Source: Mermis nigrescens (Eukaryota > Nematoda > Enoplea > Mermithida > Mermithidae). From it: 64,000 nucleotides of DNA. Under the pieces are notes generated by a model. That model saw only the letters and a program-made list of their open reading frames with translations. It was not told the DNA's origin and searched no databases. The number at the start of each line of letters is the position of its first letter. The stretch's first letter is position 1. The position numbers were made by a program, and so were the translations under genes. Location: positions 5,391,886 through 5,455,885 of the forward strand of contig JAVLUZ010000340.1 of the NCBI GenBank assembly GCA_036768485.1, written 5' to 3'. Of this stretch, positions 39,501-49,865 are shown in pieces.

Positions 39501-41784
39501 TCACAAAATGTATCTCGTATATTCTTCAAAAAATCACAATCTGTAAATGGTTTCGCACTTACGTGATTGGCTAACATTTTCGAAGTAACAAATTTTAAAA
39601 ATCTACCACTGTGCTTCTGACGAAGTCCTTTAGTCGTGGACCGACAACGAGGAGGATTGTCGATAAAAAAATCGGCTATAAACAATCGCGAGTTTAGAGG
39701 GGGTGGAAGGGGCGGCTGCCCTCCCAGTCGTCAAAAAAGTTGGGCGCAATAGAGAAATATGCGATTTTTTATATCCATTTTATCACGGTTTTTCAAAGTT
39801 TTCACCTTCTTGGCCCTTTAAAAATCTTATTTTTACGTTGAAAGAATAATTTGTGTACGGAACAAGGAATTTTTTTATTCTTTAAATGATTGCTCGAGTG
39901 TTTTTCGGCGCTTTGCACCGATTTCTAAACAGATTTCGCTCAATTTTTGCAGAAAATTTTCGTACATTTTGAACTTTTTCCAGATCACAAATGATTCTGT
40001 CTATCAAAAGATTGCAAAAACTGCTAATTTTAGCATAATGAATGGATTGTTTGAACAATTTTGGCAATATGAAGAAAATTTAGGGTTCCGCCTTCCTGTC
40101 AAAAAATCCTGGATGCGCCACTGGCTAGGCTATTAAGTTTTTGTAAGACTGATCAAATGATGTCAAAATATTAAAAAAAACTACTTCAATTGTGGTTTGA
40201 GACGATCTCGAACTTCTCTGTTTCAATTCAAGAGTCCTTATGATTTTACCTTAAATTGCTCAGATCGCAGTTAGCTGTGACAGCTTTTGGGCTACTGGTT
40301 AACGAAAAGTAGAACAGCATTGATTTAGTCAAGACGCTTTTCGTGAAAATAAAAAATGAAAAAATTTTATGAAATTCCATTTAATGCGTCAAAACGTAAT
40401 TTTCTTAACATTAAATGAGGAATTAATGATTCACTTTGAATTAAGTACCTATACATATGTTGATTCTAAATTATGTCGGCATTCCTATGCAGGTTTTGAA
40501 CCCGCTGAGAGCATGAAAATTGATTGAAAAATAAATAAATATACGTTGGCGGATCTAGTATTTTCTGACAAGGGGGGCGAAATCCTGAGTTTTTTATTAG
40601 TGTCAACGTTTGTTCAAAAATTCGTCTATTATGCTTAAGATCCTTATTTTGTCGTCTTTTGATGATAGAATCATGTGTGATCTGGAAAAATTATAAATTT
40701 TTGGAAATTTTCTTCGAAAAACGCGTAAAATTAGTGCAAAAATCGGCAAAAGCACCGAAAAATAATCAGAAATCATTTTCAGAACTAAAAAATCCTTGTA
40801 CTGTACATGAACAACTCTTTTGACGTAAAAAATAAAGTTTTTAGAGCGTTAGGAAAGTCAGTCGGAAAAATTTAAAAAATCGTGATAAAAAATGACTAAA
40901 ATCATCGAAAATACACATCATTTTCTATTGCACCCAAATATGTTTTGACGACAGAGGTAGCGGCCGCCCCTCCCACCCCCTCTAAATCCGCGCCTGCAAA
41001 TATACATCCGTTAATGTTTCCTTTGTCTAATTTTAGCACCTCCATTCTGTGTTATGCGCAAATCCATGATTTTTTCATTCTCTATTTATTAAGAACATTT
41101 CTTCTTGGCTTACTTTCTGTCTGAGATGCTATTTGATCACGATGTAAAGAATTTAAATCGAATTACTTACAATAAGTGGTATTTGCCGATATTTTACGAT
41201 CTTAAAGCATATCGTGAATATACATATTTTAAATGTTTTCTTCGAGTTAGGCCACATCAAATTAATTTTTTGCTCGATCAAACATGATTATTGATAAAAG
41301 GATCGCTAATTTATAATTGAAAAGTCAACTGAAATGCTTTAATGAGTCTAAGGTCAAATCCAGGAAGAATATTCAACTCTGTTTATCATTATTATGTTCT
41401 TTTTCAGAAAAAAGGGATAAAATAGTTGTATGCTTGGGCATATTTTGGACGTTGTCCCTCGTGTTAACAATAGTATATTGCGTGATAGATCGACTGGTAT
41501 CAAGGAGGAGAGCGATTCGATCAGGATGCGATAATCAGCCGCATCAGGATGGCACGTATTATGAACATAACACGCGAAATCCGTCTAATTTAAATAATGG
41601 CCACGCTATTCCTAATCACGGTAATAGCAGCACATCGCGCCAGCCGATCATTAGAACGGTGAGACAAAGAGACTTTTCTGATTATAGAAGGGCTGACGAT
41701 CACGAAGAGTTTACAATCGATTATATGGCAGTCGGTCTGCCATTTGGTGCTAGAGCATTGCTGGAAGATGAATACTATGTGTAA
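24472..41784 (+). CDS. eva-1: EVA-1-like transmembrane receptor with two SUEL lectin domains, complete
   Basis: Eight exons: 24472-24559, 28370-28683, 32701-32824, 34418-34570, 36103-36267, 36335-36442, 38759-38980, 41408-41784. They sum to 1551 bp (516 aa), with compatible phases at all seven junctions. Residues 1-15 (MVIRILGALLTLFLV) form a signal peptide. The first SUEL/galactose-lectin domain runs from about C44 to C173 (LACDRQKMRLNCP, VFYGRSLPSSELC, DTNCELPKAY, GRDPCPETSKYL, YRCKP). The second runs about C184-C281 (YCENSTVDLAC, AIYSAIYGRS, NLVYMC). A transmembrane helix spans about 397-418, followed by a roughly 98-residue cytoplasmic tail ending LEDEYYV. In C. elegans EVA-1 is a SAX-3/Robo co-receptor for SLT-1 and acts in the muscle response to MADD-4. 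Odd: an extra segment at residues about 77-123 inside lectin domain 1. All large introns contain transposons. Confidence 0.92.
24696..25143 (+). mobile_element. hAT-type element, family D, in eva-1 intron 1
   Basis: CAAGCGCGGATTTAGAGG to CTGGAAGCGCCACTG, flanked by identical GTTTAAGC (24688-24695, 25144-25151). ORFs on both strands are incidental. Confidence 0.9.
25152..26980. other. Part of eva-1 intron 1
   Basis: Apart from the antisense candidate at 25824-26176, nothing recognisable. 25500-25780 is very AT-rich. Confidence 0.4.
25824..26176 (-). CDS. Candidate antisense exon in eva-1 intron 1, unidentified
   Basis: A minus-strand open stretch reads VVYDGVEKPDSFFALFIARQ, then NTIIIAGSASILIKT, and ends with IHGLTFSDNGSKV and TTIMSLDKI just before a GTGAGA donor. 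Its length and mixed amino-acid composition are better than neighbouring random ORFs, and the last part faintly resembles a WD40 blade. The upstream acceptor is poor (AAAAATTAG, no pyrimidine tract). It could be an exon of a nested gene, an old retrocopy, or chance. I do not recognise it. Confidence 0.25.
26983..27800 (+). mobile_element. Decayed element with CGGBP1/hAT-type zinc-finger remnant
   Basis: AGCCCCCAAAATTTGGTGC near 26983 and GCACCAAGTTTTGGGGCT near 27796 are inverted ends. Inside, about 27345-27450, a frame with one stop reads LKCALCDLV, then NSHMKSSQH, a CxxC...HxxxxH zinc finger like those at the N-terminus of hAT transposases and CGGBP1. No catalytic region or clear target duplication is visible. 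Confidence 0.6.
27870..28369. other. End of eva-1 intron 1, pyrimidine-rich
   Basis: Long TTTTCTTTT tracts at about 28000-28130 precede the TACTTTCAG acceptor. An ATG ORF at 28311 overlaps the exon but is in the wrong frame. Confidence 0.5.
28715..29010 (-). mobile_element. Small element, family I, in eva-1 intron 2
   Basis: Contains the reverse complement of the AGTTTCTGGTCAATTT block and GGGGGTTCAGACCCC-type end. ACACCTGGGCGTGGAGG starts just 30 bases after the eva-1 exon 2 donor. Confidence 0.65.
29036..29282 (-). mobile_element. Second family I element, adjacent copy
   Basis: Same orientation and same blocks as the copy ending at 29010 (CATAGACCCCAAGAATGG to the GACCGGCTGACCCCC part). 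The pair looks like a tandem insertion or duplication. Confidence 0.6.
29790..29964. mobile_element. Small hAT-type element, family L, in eva-1 intron 2
   Basis: TAGGCCCGGTCTTAGGCAT to ATGCCTAAGACCGGGCCTG, flanked by identical TCCATATC (29782-29789, 29965-29972). It is closely similar to the 22416 copy. Confidence 0.93.
29973..31911. other. Part of eva-1 intron 2, nothing recognised
   Basis: No repeat family, RNA gene or exon identified in nearly 2 kb. Confidence 0.4.
31912..32441. mobile_element. hAT-type element, family D, in eva-1 intron 2
   Basis: CATGGGCGGACTTAAGG to CTAGATCCGTCACTG; flanks ACTGCATG and ACTACATG differ by one base. GCGCTTCGCGCC hairpin at 31950. It ends 260 bases before eva-1 exon 3. 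Confidence 0.82.
33520..33925. mobile_element. Degenerate element with GGGTGGGG/CCACCCCC tracts in eva-1 intron 3
   Basis: Blocks such as TTTTCACCCCCCACAAAAA, GCGCTTCGCGCC and AAAAGGCACTTTATAATTCC are shared with 4780-5160 and 9700-9880. Ends not resolved. Confidence 0.5.
34571..36102. other. eva-1 intron 4
   Basis: Contains an eroded family B-like trace around 34720-34850 (GAATTCTCGGGG). Otherwise AT-rich with nothing identified. Confidence 0.35.
36488..36562. repeat. (ATT)n microsatellite in eva-1 intron 6
   Basis: About 25 uninterrupted ATT units, starting 45 bases after an eva-1 donor. The leucine and isoleucine ORFs here are artefacts. Confidence 0.95.
36758..36840. mobile_element. Single GC-rich tip resembling family F
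   Basis: TAGGGATACACACCGGCGCC followed by GTACC/GGTACC palindromes. Only one end is visible, so it is a truncated or internally deleted copy. Confidence 0.5.
36908..37396 (+). mobile_element. hAT-type element, family D, in eva-1 intron 6
   Basis: CAGGCGCGGATTAAGAGG to CTGGATCCGCCACTG. Flanks ACTTGATT and ACTGGAGT agree at six of eight positions. Confidence 0.8.
38110..38445. mobile_element. Degenerate family I-like element in eva-1 intron 6
   Basis: Blocks CAGCCAGAAAGTTTACC..TTCTCATTCTGG and 'AAATTAGCACCAAAAACGG' resemble family I. Boundaries are unclear. Confidence 0.45.
39688..40126 (+). mobile_element. Family D element in eva-1 intron 7
   Basis: CGCGAGTTTAGAGGGGG to CTGGATGCGCCACTGG with the usual TCGTCAAAAAA and TTCTGTCTATCAAAAG blocks. 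No clear target duplication. Confidence 0.8.
40545..40997 (-). mobile_element. hAT-type element, family D, in eva-1 intron 7
   Basis: Minus-orientation copy from GTTGGCGGATCTAG to AATCCGCGCCTGC, flanked by identical AAATATAC (40537-40544, 40998-41005). It lies 420 bases from the opposite-facing copy at 39688. Confidence 0.9.
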
Positions 41785-41993
41785 CGGATTTTTGTACCTG
41801 TATCAATACATTCATCAATATTTGTTCGTATGTTTCGTTTAAAATTACGCTCTTCATCTATAGGTACGTGATTATTTCATTAACAGGGCGGCCACAATCT
41901 GAGGATTTTCAGTGTTCCGAATGTTTTTTCGGTGTTTTCACTAAAAGTACACGCACACTTTGTATAGACAATTTCAAGGAAAATTATACTCAG

Positions 41994-41999
41994 AATAAA
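41994..41999 (+). terminator. AATAAA poly(A) signal of eva-1
   Basis: AATAAA lies about 210 bases after the eva-1 stop, before the next repeats. It is a plausible 3' end, though no transcript evidence is available here. Confidence 0.45.
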
Positions 42000-42960
42000 A
42001 TTTTCGGCTCGTGGAGAGGGATATATGTATGTACATGTCAGAACATTTTATTTTACAGAATGGTAGCTTGATGTGCTTATTAATTTATAGTGTAGTTACA
42101 TGTACAGGGAGGTCCGAAAAACACTACCATAGTTTCAAGTTATATCTCAGAAACTAGGCTAAGTAGGCACTTGAAATTTTTTCAACCGACAGACAAAAGG
42201 GTCAAAAGTAAAGCTGTATTTTTTAAGTTACATTACAAGCCCGTTATTTAGATGCTGCACATTAATTATAGGTAGCTATATTTTGAAAAACAAGAAATTT
42301 CATAGCGCAGATGAAGAGTTTTGCGAAAAAGTGTTTGCTGTCTGTGCGTATAGTACAAATGCTATTTGAAATTAGTAAAATATTATGTAAGCATATTAAT
42401 TGAGTTGGAATCATTGCTATAAGAGATTCTATAGAAAGGCTTGGCACGAAAAGACTGAATTAAGTTGAAAATTGCAGTCACGACGAATTTGGCAGTGTTT
42501 TTACTCGATTGGTACAGCACAACGAGCCTGCAGTGTAAAGAAGCTCATTTGGAACTTGTTTATTGCCTCCTTTCATTAAAAAAGTTGTTATTGATGAAAC
42601 TAAATTTTTTTCTTGCGGTAGTAATTTAGTTATTCAGTTTCTCTCCAAGTCAAATAAATTTTATTCAAGAAAAGGAAAAAATACATACTGATTTTTGGTT
42701 AAAATGGCTCAAATTAAAAATTTCTCAGTATATTATAAGGTGTCACGATCTTGGGCAACGAAGGAATTCTGGTTGTCTGATAATGCAAAATTGTAAAACA
42801 TTACACCAGAAATTCAATTCTGGAGGTCTATCGATTTTTGGGTGGGGGTCCGTCATATTCCCGGGAGGTGGGTTCAAAAGCACACATACGCCCATGTGTG
42901 GTCACGTCACGATGCGAACGGTGACCAAATGTATAAAATTACCAGAACAGAAAAAGTGAT
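42000..42960. other. Region downstream of eva-1
   Basis: An eroded family B-like trace lies at about 42755-42910 (GGAATTCTGG to CCATGTGTGG). Nothing else identified. Confidence 0.35.
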
Positions 42961-43169
42961 TTACGTTTTGACTTAAAATTCTATCAGTAAGATAATCTTA
43001 AGTTTATTTACGTTTCATTCAAACCTGTTGCTCAAAAAATTAGGTATTATATGTTTTTCATTTTTTCCTTTTAAAATTTTCCGGTAACATTTAATAAGAT
43101 ACGAAGTGTAAATGGCCAACAATTAATAAAAAATATCTTGACACTTCAAGTCAAAGTAGTCTAATTTGT

Positions 43170-43740
43170 TTATTTCTCAGCACAACATGTTCTTTTTGAA
43201 TGTGTCCAACTTAAAAAGCGGCCCTTTGATCTTTTTTAAATTCTTTTTTAAAAGTCCTTTATAACTTGACAACAGATGTATTACAATGTGAACTGCTTCA
43301 CATTTTTCCTGAAAAAAGTAATAAGAAAATATTGCCTGTCAAAATTTCAAAACATTTCATAATTTTTTAGCACACCATGTTCTCGTTAAAGGTCTTTTAC
43401 TTTAAAAGTCAATTTTTAAATATAATTGTTTCATGTACATACAGCCCTTGATATTAGCCAACGCCACGATTAAGTTTAAATGTCCAAATTTATTGACATT
43501 AAAAATTTTTTGATATTCTGAGGCAAATTCCGTCAAATCTCAACCATTTCTTGGCATGCCATGTTCCTTTCAAACATCTATTGCACAAAAAGTGGTCCTT
43601 TTATTTATTTATTTTTTCTTTATTATTAAAGTCTCTAGTGATAAGCTTTAAAATCTTAGGTAGCGCGTTAGCGCGTACCTATAATATACTTGGGTACCCC
43701 TAACACCTGTGCACCCCCCTACAGCTATAACGGGACACTT
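43170..43740. repeat. About 187-bp degenerate tandem repeat, three units
   Basis: CACAACATGTTCTTTTT at 43181, CACACCATGTTCTCG at 43370 and CATGCCATGTTCCTTT at 43555 mark units about 187 bp apart, each followed by an AAAAGNGGTCCTTTNATTT-type block. Confidence 0.6.
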
Positions 43741-43789
43741 CTGGAAGGTGCGGTTTTTTTAAAAAGAAAGATAATAAAAAAAATTCGCT

Positions 43790-46700
43790 GCCCGTGTTTC
43801 TTTTGTTTTTCTTGAAACTCAAAACTGACTGTGTAAAGAAGGTGTAAAGTTTTTGTGTAACGTTATAACATAGGACAAATTTTGGGACCTTTTTACTGCG
43901 GCATGTGGACAACTGAGTATTGATGACTTGAAGAATTGAACAGCATAGGATAATAGAGGGATGAATTCTACAGATGGCACTTTTTTTGTTTTTTGAAATT
44001 CGCATTAGTTATCGAATGGCAGTGTAAAGAGTGCGAAAATCTGGGGGTGAAAAAGCACTTTTTGGTCGAGTTTTCAACCTGCTTATGTCCGATACTAACT
44101 CCGGTTATTAGTTTTTAAAATGTTTTCTGACAGAAATGTAGAGCGGATCAAGGGCTACATTCTGCATATAAGCAAAGTCTTATATGCTCTATGGTGAGTT
44201 AGATCCTGGGGTTTAAAGTTTACACTCTAGTGGATGGTGTAAAAAAACGGATTTTAACTAAGATTTCTCTGCAAATTTTCCCGCTTATGAGTCAGGGTGA
44301 ATTGAATACAGCAGTAATGAAGTGCCTCTCAGGGGCTACACATCGCAGCAAACCGCATTTAAAAAAACGCAATATTGAGTTATTTATGGGGTGTAAAGTT
44401 CGAAATCAGAGGTAAAAAATGGGCGAAAAAACACGTTTTTTCCGAATTTTTATTAATAAATCATACCAAATAATTTTTGCAAGAGAATTTTGGCACACAG
44501 GAATGTACTACGATTTAAAAGCTACAAATTGTACCAAACCGAATTTCTTTAAACTCAATGGGGAGTTCGGTACGGAATTTTAAAGTTTACAGTGTTCTAA
44601 ATGATGGAAAATACGTTTTTGTTGCTTTTTTTGTTCGCCACTTTCTCCGTCCAGAAGTCGGGATAAGTCCAATAGAATAAAAATAAAGTGCTTTATATCG
44701 GGTGCATGTCAAAGCAAATTGTATATACATTAATATTTAGCGAGTGTAAAGTCAAAAATTTGGTGTTTAAAATGCGTTTTTGTCTTGTTTTTTGCCTGCT
44801 TCTCCGGTTATGAGTCAGGGACACGATTATCAAGTCTAGAAATGGACCAGGAACCAAATTTGATGTGCCAGTCTGGCGCATATGTTTACACTCTACAGTG
44901 TTGTAAAGTGGTTTACACCTATTGTTAGTTTGCCCATAGAACATTATGGAGACTTAATTTTTTCATAAATATTAATCGTAATATCGGAACAATATCAAAA
45001 TTACGAATCTGACTAAAATCTTCTTTACACTAGGTGTTTACATGAAGTTTACACTACATATGTATTTATCTTCGTTTTTGAGCATTCCAGAAACCTAATT
45101 TTTTCCTGGAGTCTAGAAACTTTCAAAGAATCAAATGTGAGACGTCACATAGGCGCGTTTGTTTACATCCAACAGTGATGTAAAGTAGTTTACACTCATT
45201 GTTTATTTGTCCTCAGACCATTGTAGACATGCGATTTTTTCATAAATGTTGGTAATAATATCCGAGTAATATCAGATTTACAAATCGGAATGAAATCCTC
45301 TTTACACTAGGTGGTTGTGTAAAGTTTACACTGCATGTTAGCCTTTGTTCTAGAGCATTGTGTTAATGATGACGCATTTAATGGTCTTCAGAGTCTATTG
45401 TCTGTCTGTTTAAATTATCGTATTGCGTTCGCTTACCATAAAGGAACCTAAAAACATTGGGGTCTGTCTCCAATGTAATGCCTTGAAGGCACTATGTTTT
45501 CAGCATTTAGTTTCGACTTCATAATGTTAAATCACGAAAAAATTGGGTAATTCGTTGTAACTTTCCTCGTTTCTAGATAAATTCATGTAAATCATGGATT
45601 TTTATGGATAAAATGAAAGCATTGTACATACATATGCCCTAGTCGGGAAAGAAGCGGCGGAAAAATTTTTAGATTTACGTTATATACCCTTGTGTACGTA
45701 CATGGGCAGCAACGAAATCCTGGAGAGCATAGGTGGGTGGCTCCAAAGTTCTGCGGGGATGCGAAATTTTTTTAAAATTCAAATCCTTGGCCTTGAAAAT
45801 GGTGCTAAGGCGAAAAAAACCATTTTTGAATGTTTTTCGTCGAGCTCTATCGATTTGTATCATTGAAACCCGGAAAAGCAAAAATTTCTTAAACATTGAA
45901 TTCTGGAGGTAATGTTGGGCATTTTGCCTTCTGGGTGTGGTTACCACACATGGGCGGGGGGGTCTAGCTGGACCCCCAAGAATGCTATTTTTAGGCATTT
46001 TTAGACCTATTTTTAGCGAATTTGCCCCGTCGGACCTTCCCCCAGAATTTTGTCGCTGCCTATGTATATGGTGGTAACCCTTCAAAACCTCACGCCCAGG
46101 TCACCCTTTTTTAGATACATTCAAGTAGGTACATTATAAATTTCTATGGATCTATGAATGGAAGCATTATACGTATGCAGGTACATGCCCTAGTCGGGAA
46201 GGAAGCGGTAGAAAAATTTCGAGATTTACGTGCCCTAGTCGGGAAGGAAGCGGTGGAAAAATTTTCAAATTTACGTTATTAACTCTTGAGTACGAATGTA
46301 CGTGGGGAACAACGAAATCCTGGGGAGCATAGATGGATGGCTCCAGTTCTGCGGGGCGAAGCTCTGGTCATTGCCCAGGAATAGGGGGTAACCCTTTTTA
46401 TATAGGTACATGTATAAGAATCAAGTTTGAGACGTCAATTAGGTGCGTTTGTTTACGCTCAACAGTGGTGTAAAGTACTTTACACCTAATGTTTATTTGT
46501 CCTCAGACCATTGTAGTGACATAATTTTTTCATAAATTATGATCATAATATCCGAGTAATATCAGATTTACAAATCCGACTAGAATCCTCTTTACACTCG
46601 GTGGTTGTGTAAAGTTTACACTGCTAATTAATCTTCGTTCTAGAGCTTTGCGAAAACCTGAATTTTTTGCCGAAATCTGAAAATTTACATGGAATCAAAT

Positions 46701-47200
46701 AAGGGCCGTCAGCTGGGCGCGTTTGTTTACACTCAACAGTGATGTAAAATGCTTTACATCTGTGTCTATTTGTCCTTAAACCGTAATGGAGACGTAATTT
46801 TTTCATGAATGTTGATCGTAATATCCGAGTAATATCGAATTTACAAATCCGACTAAAATCTTCTTTACACCTCGTTGCTAGTGTAAATTTTACACTATAT
46901 AATAAGCTCCATTCTAGAGCCTCACGGTAACTTATTTTTCTCTAAAGTCGTAAAATATATATGGAATCAGATGTGATACGTTTGCTAGGGGCGCATGAAG
47001 AGTAGTGTAAAGTGATTAACACCTAATGTCAATTTGTTCTTAGAACATTATAGAGGTTTCATTTCTTAGTAAATGCTAATCGTTATATCAGAGCAATATC
47101 GAAATTATTAATCCCACTAAAATTCTTTACACTCTTGTGTAAAGTTTAAAATGTAAATTAAGTTTAGCTCTAGAAAGTTTTGGAAGCATATTTCTTTACA
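43790..47200. repeat. Satellite-like array rich in TGTAAAGTTTACAC motifs
   Basis: From about 44950 a unit of about 270-285 bp repeats: ATTTTTTCATAAAT, CGTAATATCCGAGTAATATC, CTTTACACT-GGT-GTGTAAAGTTTACACT, GCGCGTTTGTTTACACTCAACAGTGATGTAAAGT. Unit starts fall near 44955, 45235, 46525, 46797 and 47070, with about 1 kb of other sequence inserted at 45390-46420. A related but shorter-spaced version (GGTGTAAAGT, TATGAGTCAGGG) occupies 43790-44900. No coding potential. Confidence 0.8.
45690..46400 (+). mobile_element. Family B-related compound insertion inside the satellite
   Basis: CATGGGCAGCAACGAAATCC, CATAGGTGGGTGGCTCC and CTCACGCCCAGG are family B ends. The block 'GCCCTAGTCGGGAAGGAAGCGG' occurs at 45637, 46189 and 46231, so the insertion has been partly duplicated. 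Confidence 0.6.
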
Positions 47201-47356
47201 GGATGTTCTACGTAACATAAGAATTACTAATCAGAATGTTTGTTTCTTCTACAACTAGTAGCTTTGTAAAATTTAAACCAATAAATTATTAGAAGAACCG
47301 CACAGTAAATGAAATCTAGTATTGTATTTCCAAATCTTGCTAATTAAAAGTAGGGT

Positions 47357-48174
47357 ACTAGCAAAGAAAAATGCTCCGATGGAACAAAAAAGGGGAATAT
47401 ACTCGGGATTGTGAATTATCGAGGTTGTAAAAGGAGGGGACTAGGAATAATCTCCCTATGTTATATGCCAAAAATCGCAAAATATGTTAAAAACCAGACT
47501 TTCTCCATACAATGCAAAAAATCGAAGTATATTCTGCGGCCTTTGAAAAATGTAAAAGTTTAGTAAACAATTGTTGTAGACATGTGTAAAAGAGTATCTA
47601 CATAAGGTCTGTTGCACGTCAGCTTCCGTGTTTCCTACTGCTTTGAACTAACAATATCATCGATTGTCTTGAATGCATCGATATGTACTATTTCATTCAA
47701 TTCGCTTAGCTACTGCATTGCTAATTCGCTGCTTTTTTCAATCAATTTTTTGGTAATTTGAATATTGCTTGCACTTTGACACTTAGAATGGCTGTATCTG
47801 CTAAGTGACATGCTTAGTAATAATGAAATACGAACAACTTAATTATGATTTGTTAACAGCATTTCACTTTCAGTCACATTATTAAGCAACTCAAAGTTGA
47901 ATGAAGTCTGCAAAAAGTTGCATTACGTAATATGCTTTTAAGATATTATGTCAATCAGAGAAAATTATTTTAAAATAATACGTTTTTTCAGAGACCGCAG
48001 AATATACTTCGATTTTTTGCATTGTTTAGAGAAAGTCTGATTTTTAACATATTTTGCGATTTTTGGCATATAACATAGGGAGATTCCTAGTCCCCTCCTT
48101 TTACATCCTCGATAATTCACAATCCCAAGTATATTCCCTTTTTTTGTTCCATCGGAGCATTTTTCTTTGCTAGT
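47357..48174. repeat. Long inverted repeat, about 195-bp arms with 430-bp spacer
   Basis: 47357-47550 and 47983-48174 are reverse complements with few mismatches (ACTAGCAAAGAAAAATGCTC against GAGCATTTTTCTTTGCTAGT at the outer tips). ATTAAAA occurs just outside both arms, 47344 and 48175, a possible target duplication. No TIR family here matches. Confidence 0.85.
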
Positions 48175-48624
48175 ATTAAAATGGACAAAAGCCCGATTAT
48201 GGTATGCTCTATGTACATTGAAATTATCGAAAAAAACTGAAGTCAATGTAGTAAATGTTTTACGTTTATAAGCATATCAATAAATATTGAAGGAATACTG
48301 TAAGTTTAAATTAATTTTACAAAATGTAAAAATTACTGATCGTTCAGATAAGAGAAGAATTATTGAATTTAATTATAAAGATTTTGGAATGTGATGAAAA
48401 TGCTACACCAAAATTTAACAAAAAATGTGACGTTTTGATACTTCATAAAGTCTCTTTACACAACAAATTTTCGTTTTCATGAAAAACAAGTTGTCCCATT
48501 CAACTTTGCGTTAAAACCTGCATGTTAAAATCAGAGGAGGTTAATTTTTGACTTGTCCAACCTAGAGTCGTGTCTTTTAGAGAAAGACTAAACATTTCTG
48601 ATGTATTTCTGGTCAGTACATATA

Positions 48625-49060
48625 TTATGGTCTTTCATTTATCCGAGAGCTTTTTCAGTAAATGTTTTAGAAGGCTACAATTACCCATTCTTTCTTATTT
48701 ACTGTAGGTTGCTAGATCTCACTGTAGCTTGTACATACAAACGCAGCAAAGAAGGGTTTTTCGATAACATTTTTGCGGCGTAATTTATTCTCGTCTCAAA
48801 TCAACCAACTTACAGACAAAAATCGCGCATCGATTCCAGCCGTTAGCTTTCTATTTAGCGCACTTACTGTAGTATGTCCCAGCACTAATTAAATGCCTAA
48901 ATTCATTTTATATGGGCGGATTAGTGCATTAAAAATAGAAGAATTCCAGCCAGCCGCGTTCACTGAGCTGATCGGCCGAATTACGGTATTCGTCTTGTTT
49001 CGCTTACTGTTACCGTTGAAAAATTTACCAAAAGGTGTCGAATAAATGAAACAGACTATA
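48625..49060 (-). mobile_element. Family K element, copy without tRNA-like segment
   Basis: TATGGTCTTTCATTTATCCG at the left and ATAAATGAAACAGACTATA at the right. It aligns in reverse with 20713-21262, except that GGAATCGA joins directly to TGCGCGATTTTTG where the other copy has about 120 extra bases. Confidence 0.87.
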
Positions 49061-49865
49061 ATCTTTGCGGCCGTCTTTTAAGCGATGGTTTGAGCGTTTA
49101 CGCCAACTCAAGATGATGTTGGTAGAAAAAGTTTCTCTTTCTAATGGTATCAAAAAGAAAATATCGAAGGTTTGTTTGAGAAAAATGTAAGTGAAAAATT
49201 GGAAAATTTGTATTATATTAGATTTTTTGAGGTTCGCTCGATTATATCCTTATTGTGGATATCTCGTAATCTCTTATCTAGCATAGCACAATATGCTCTT
49301 TTTACGTATGCAATAGCAGGTTGAACGCTTTTCTCGTTTGGGAGTAATAAATGACTACAGGTTGAAATAATTTTAAAAAGTCAATATTTGCGGGCATCTT
49401 TACCGAAAATACCAACAGAAAAACAAACAGTAAGAAACTAGTTTTATGATAATTTAAAGAAAGCAAAAAAAGTTTCCTATGCTGACAAATTTTCAAGAAC
49501 CAAAAATGTCTGGTTCGGCTACAATGCGATTTCAAAGTTGCGGTTTCTTGGTTTTCCGTGCAATTAATAAAGAGTAGGGTCAGGTTTTAGGCCCTATGTA
49601 CCTCCTGAATTTTCGGAGGGAGAAAAATTCTGCAAGGGCTCGTTCGAGATCCTAAGGTACCTACGTAGACACAAAATTCTATCAAAAGCTAAGATGGACG
49701 AGTGGGGACCTGTGGCTCACTTGTCGTGGAATGTGAATGAATGAAACAGAAGCAGTTTTCGCAAAAAATAGAAAATAGCCACAGGTTATATTACTCCTGC
49801 AAATGTATAAAAGAATGTATACTGTGGTCGTTTTTTAACATCTCTCTCATCCCTAACTTTCTTTA
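49061..49865. other. Nothing recognised
   Basis: No exon, RNA gene or repeat family identified. Confidence 0.4.

Noticed and set aside
45675..46085. 136-codon minus-strand ORF
   Set aside because: It lies wholly in the family B-related insertion within the satellite.
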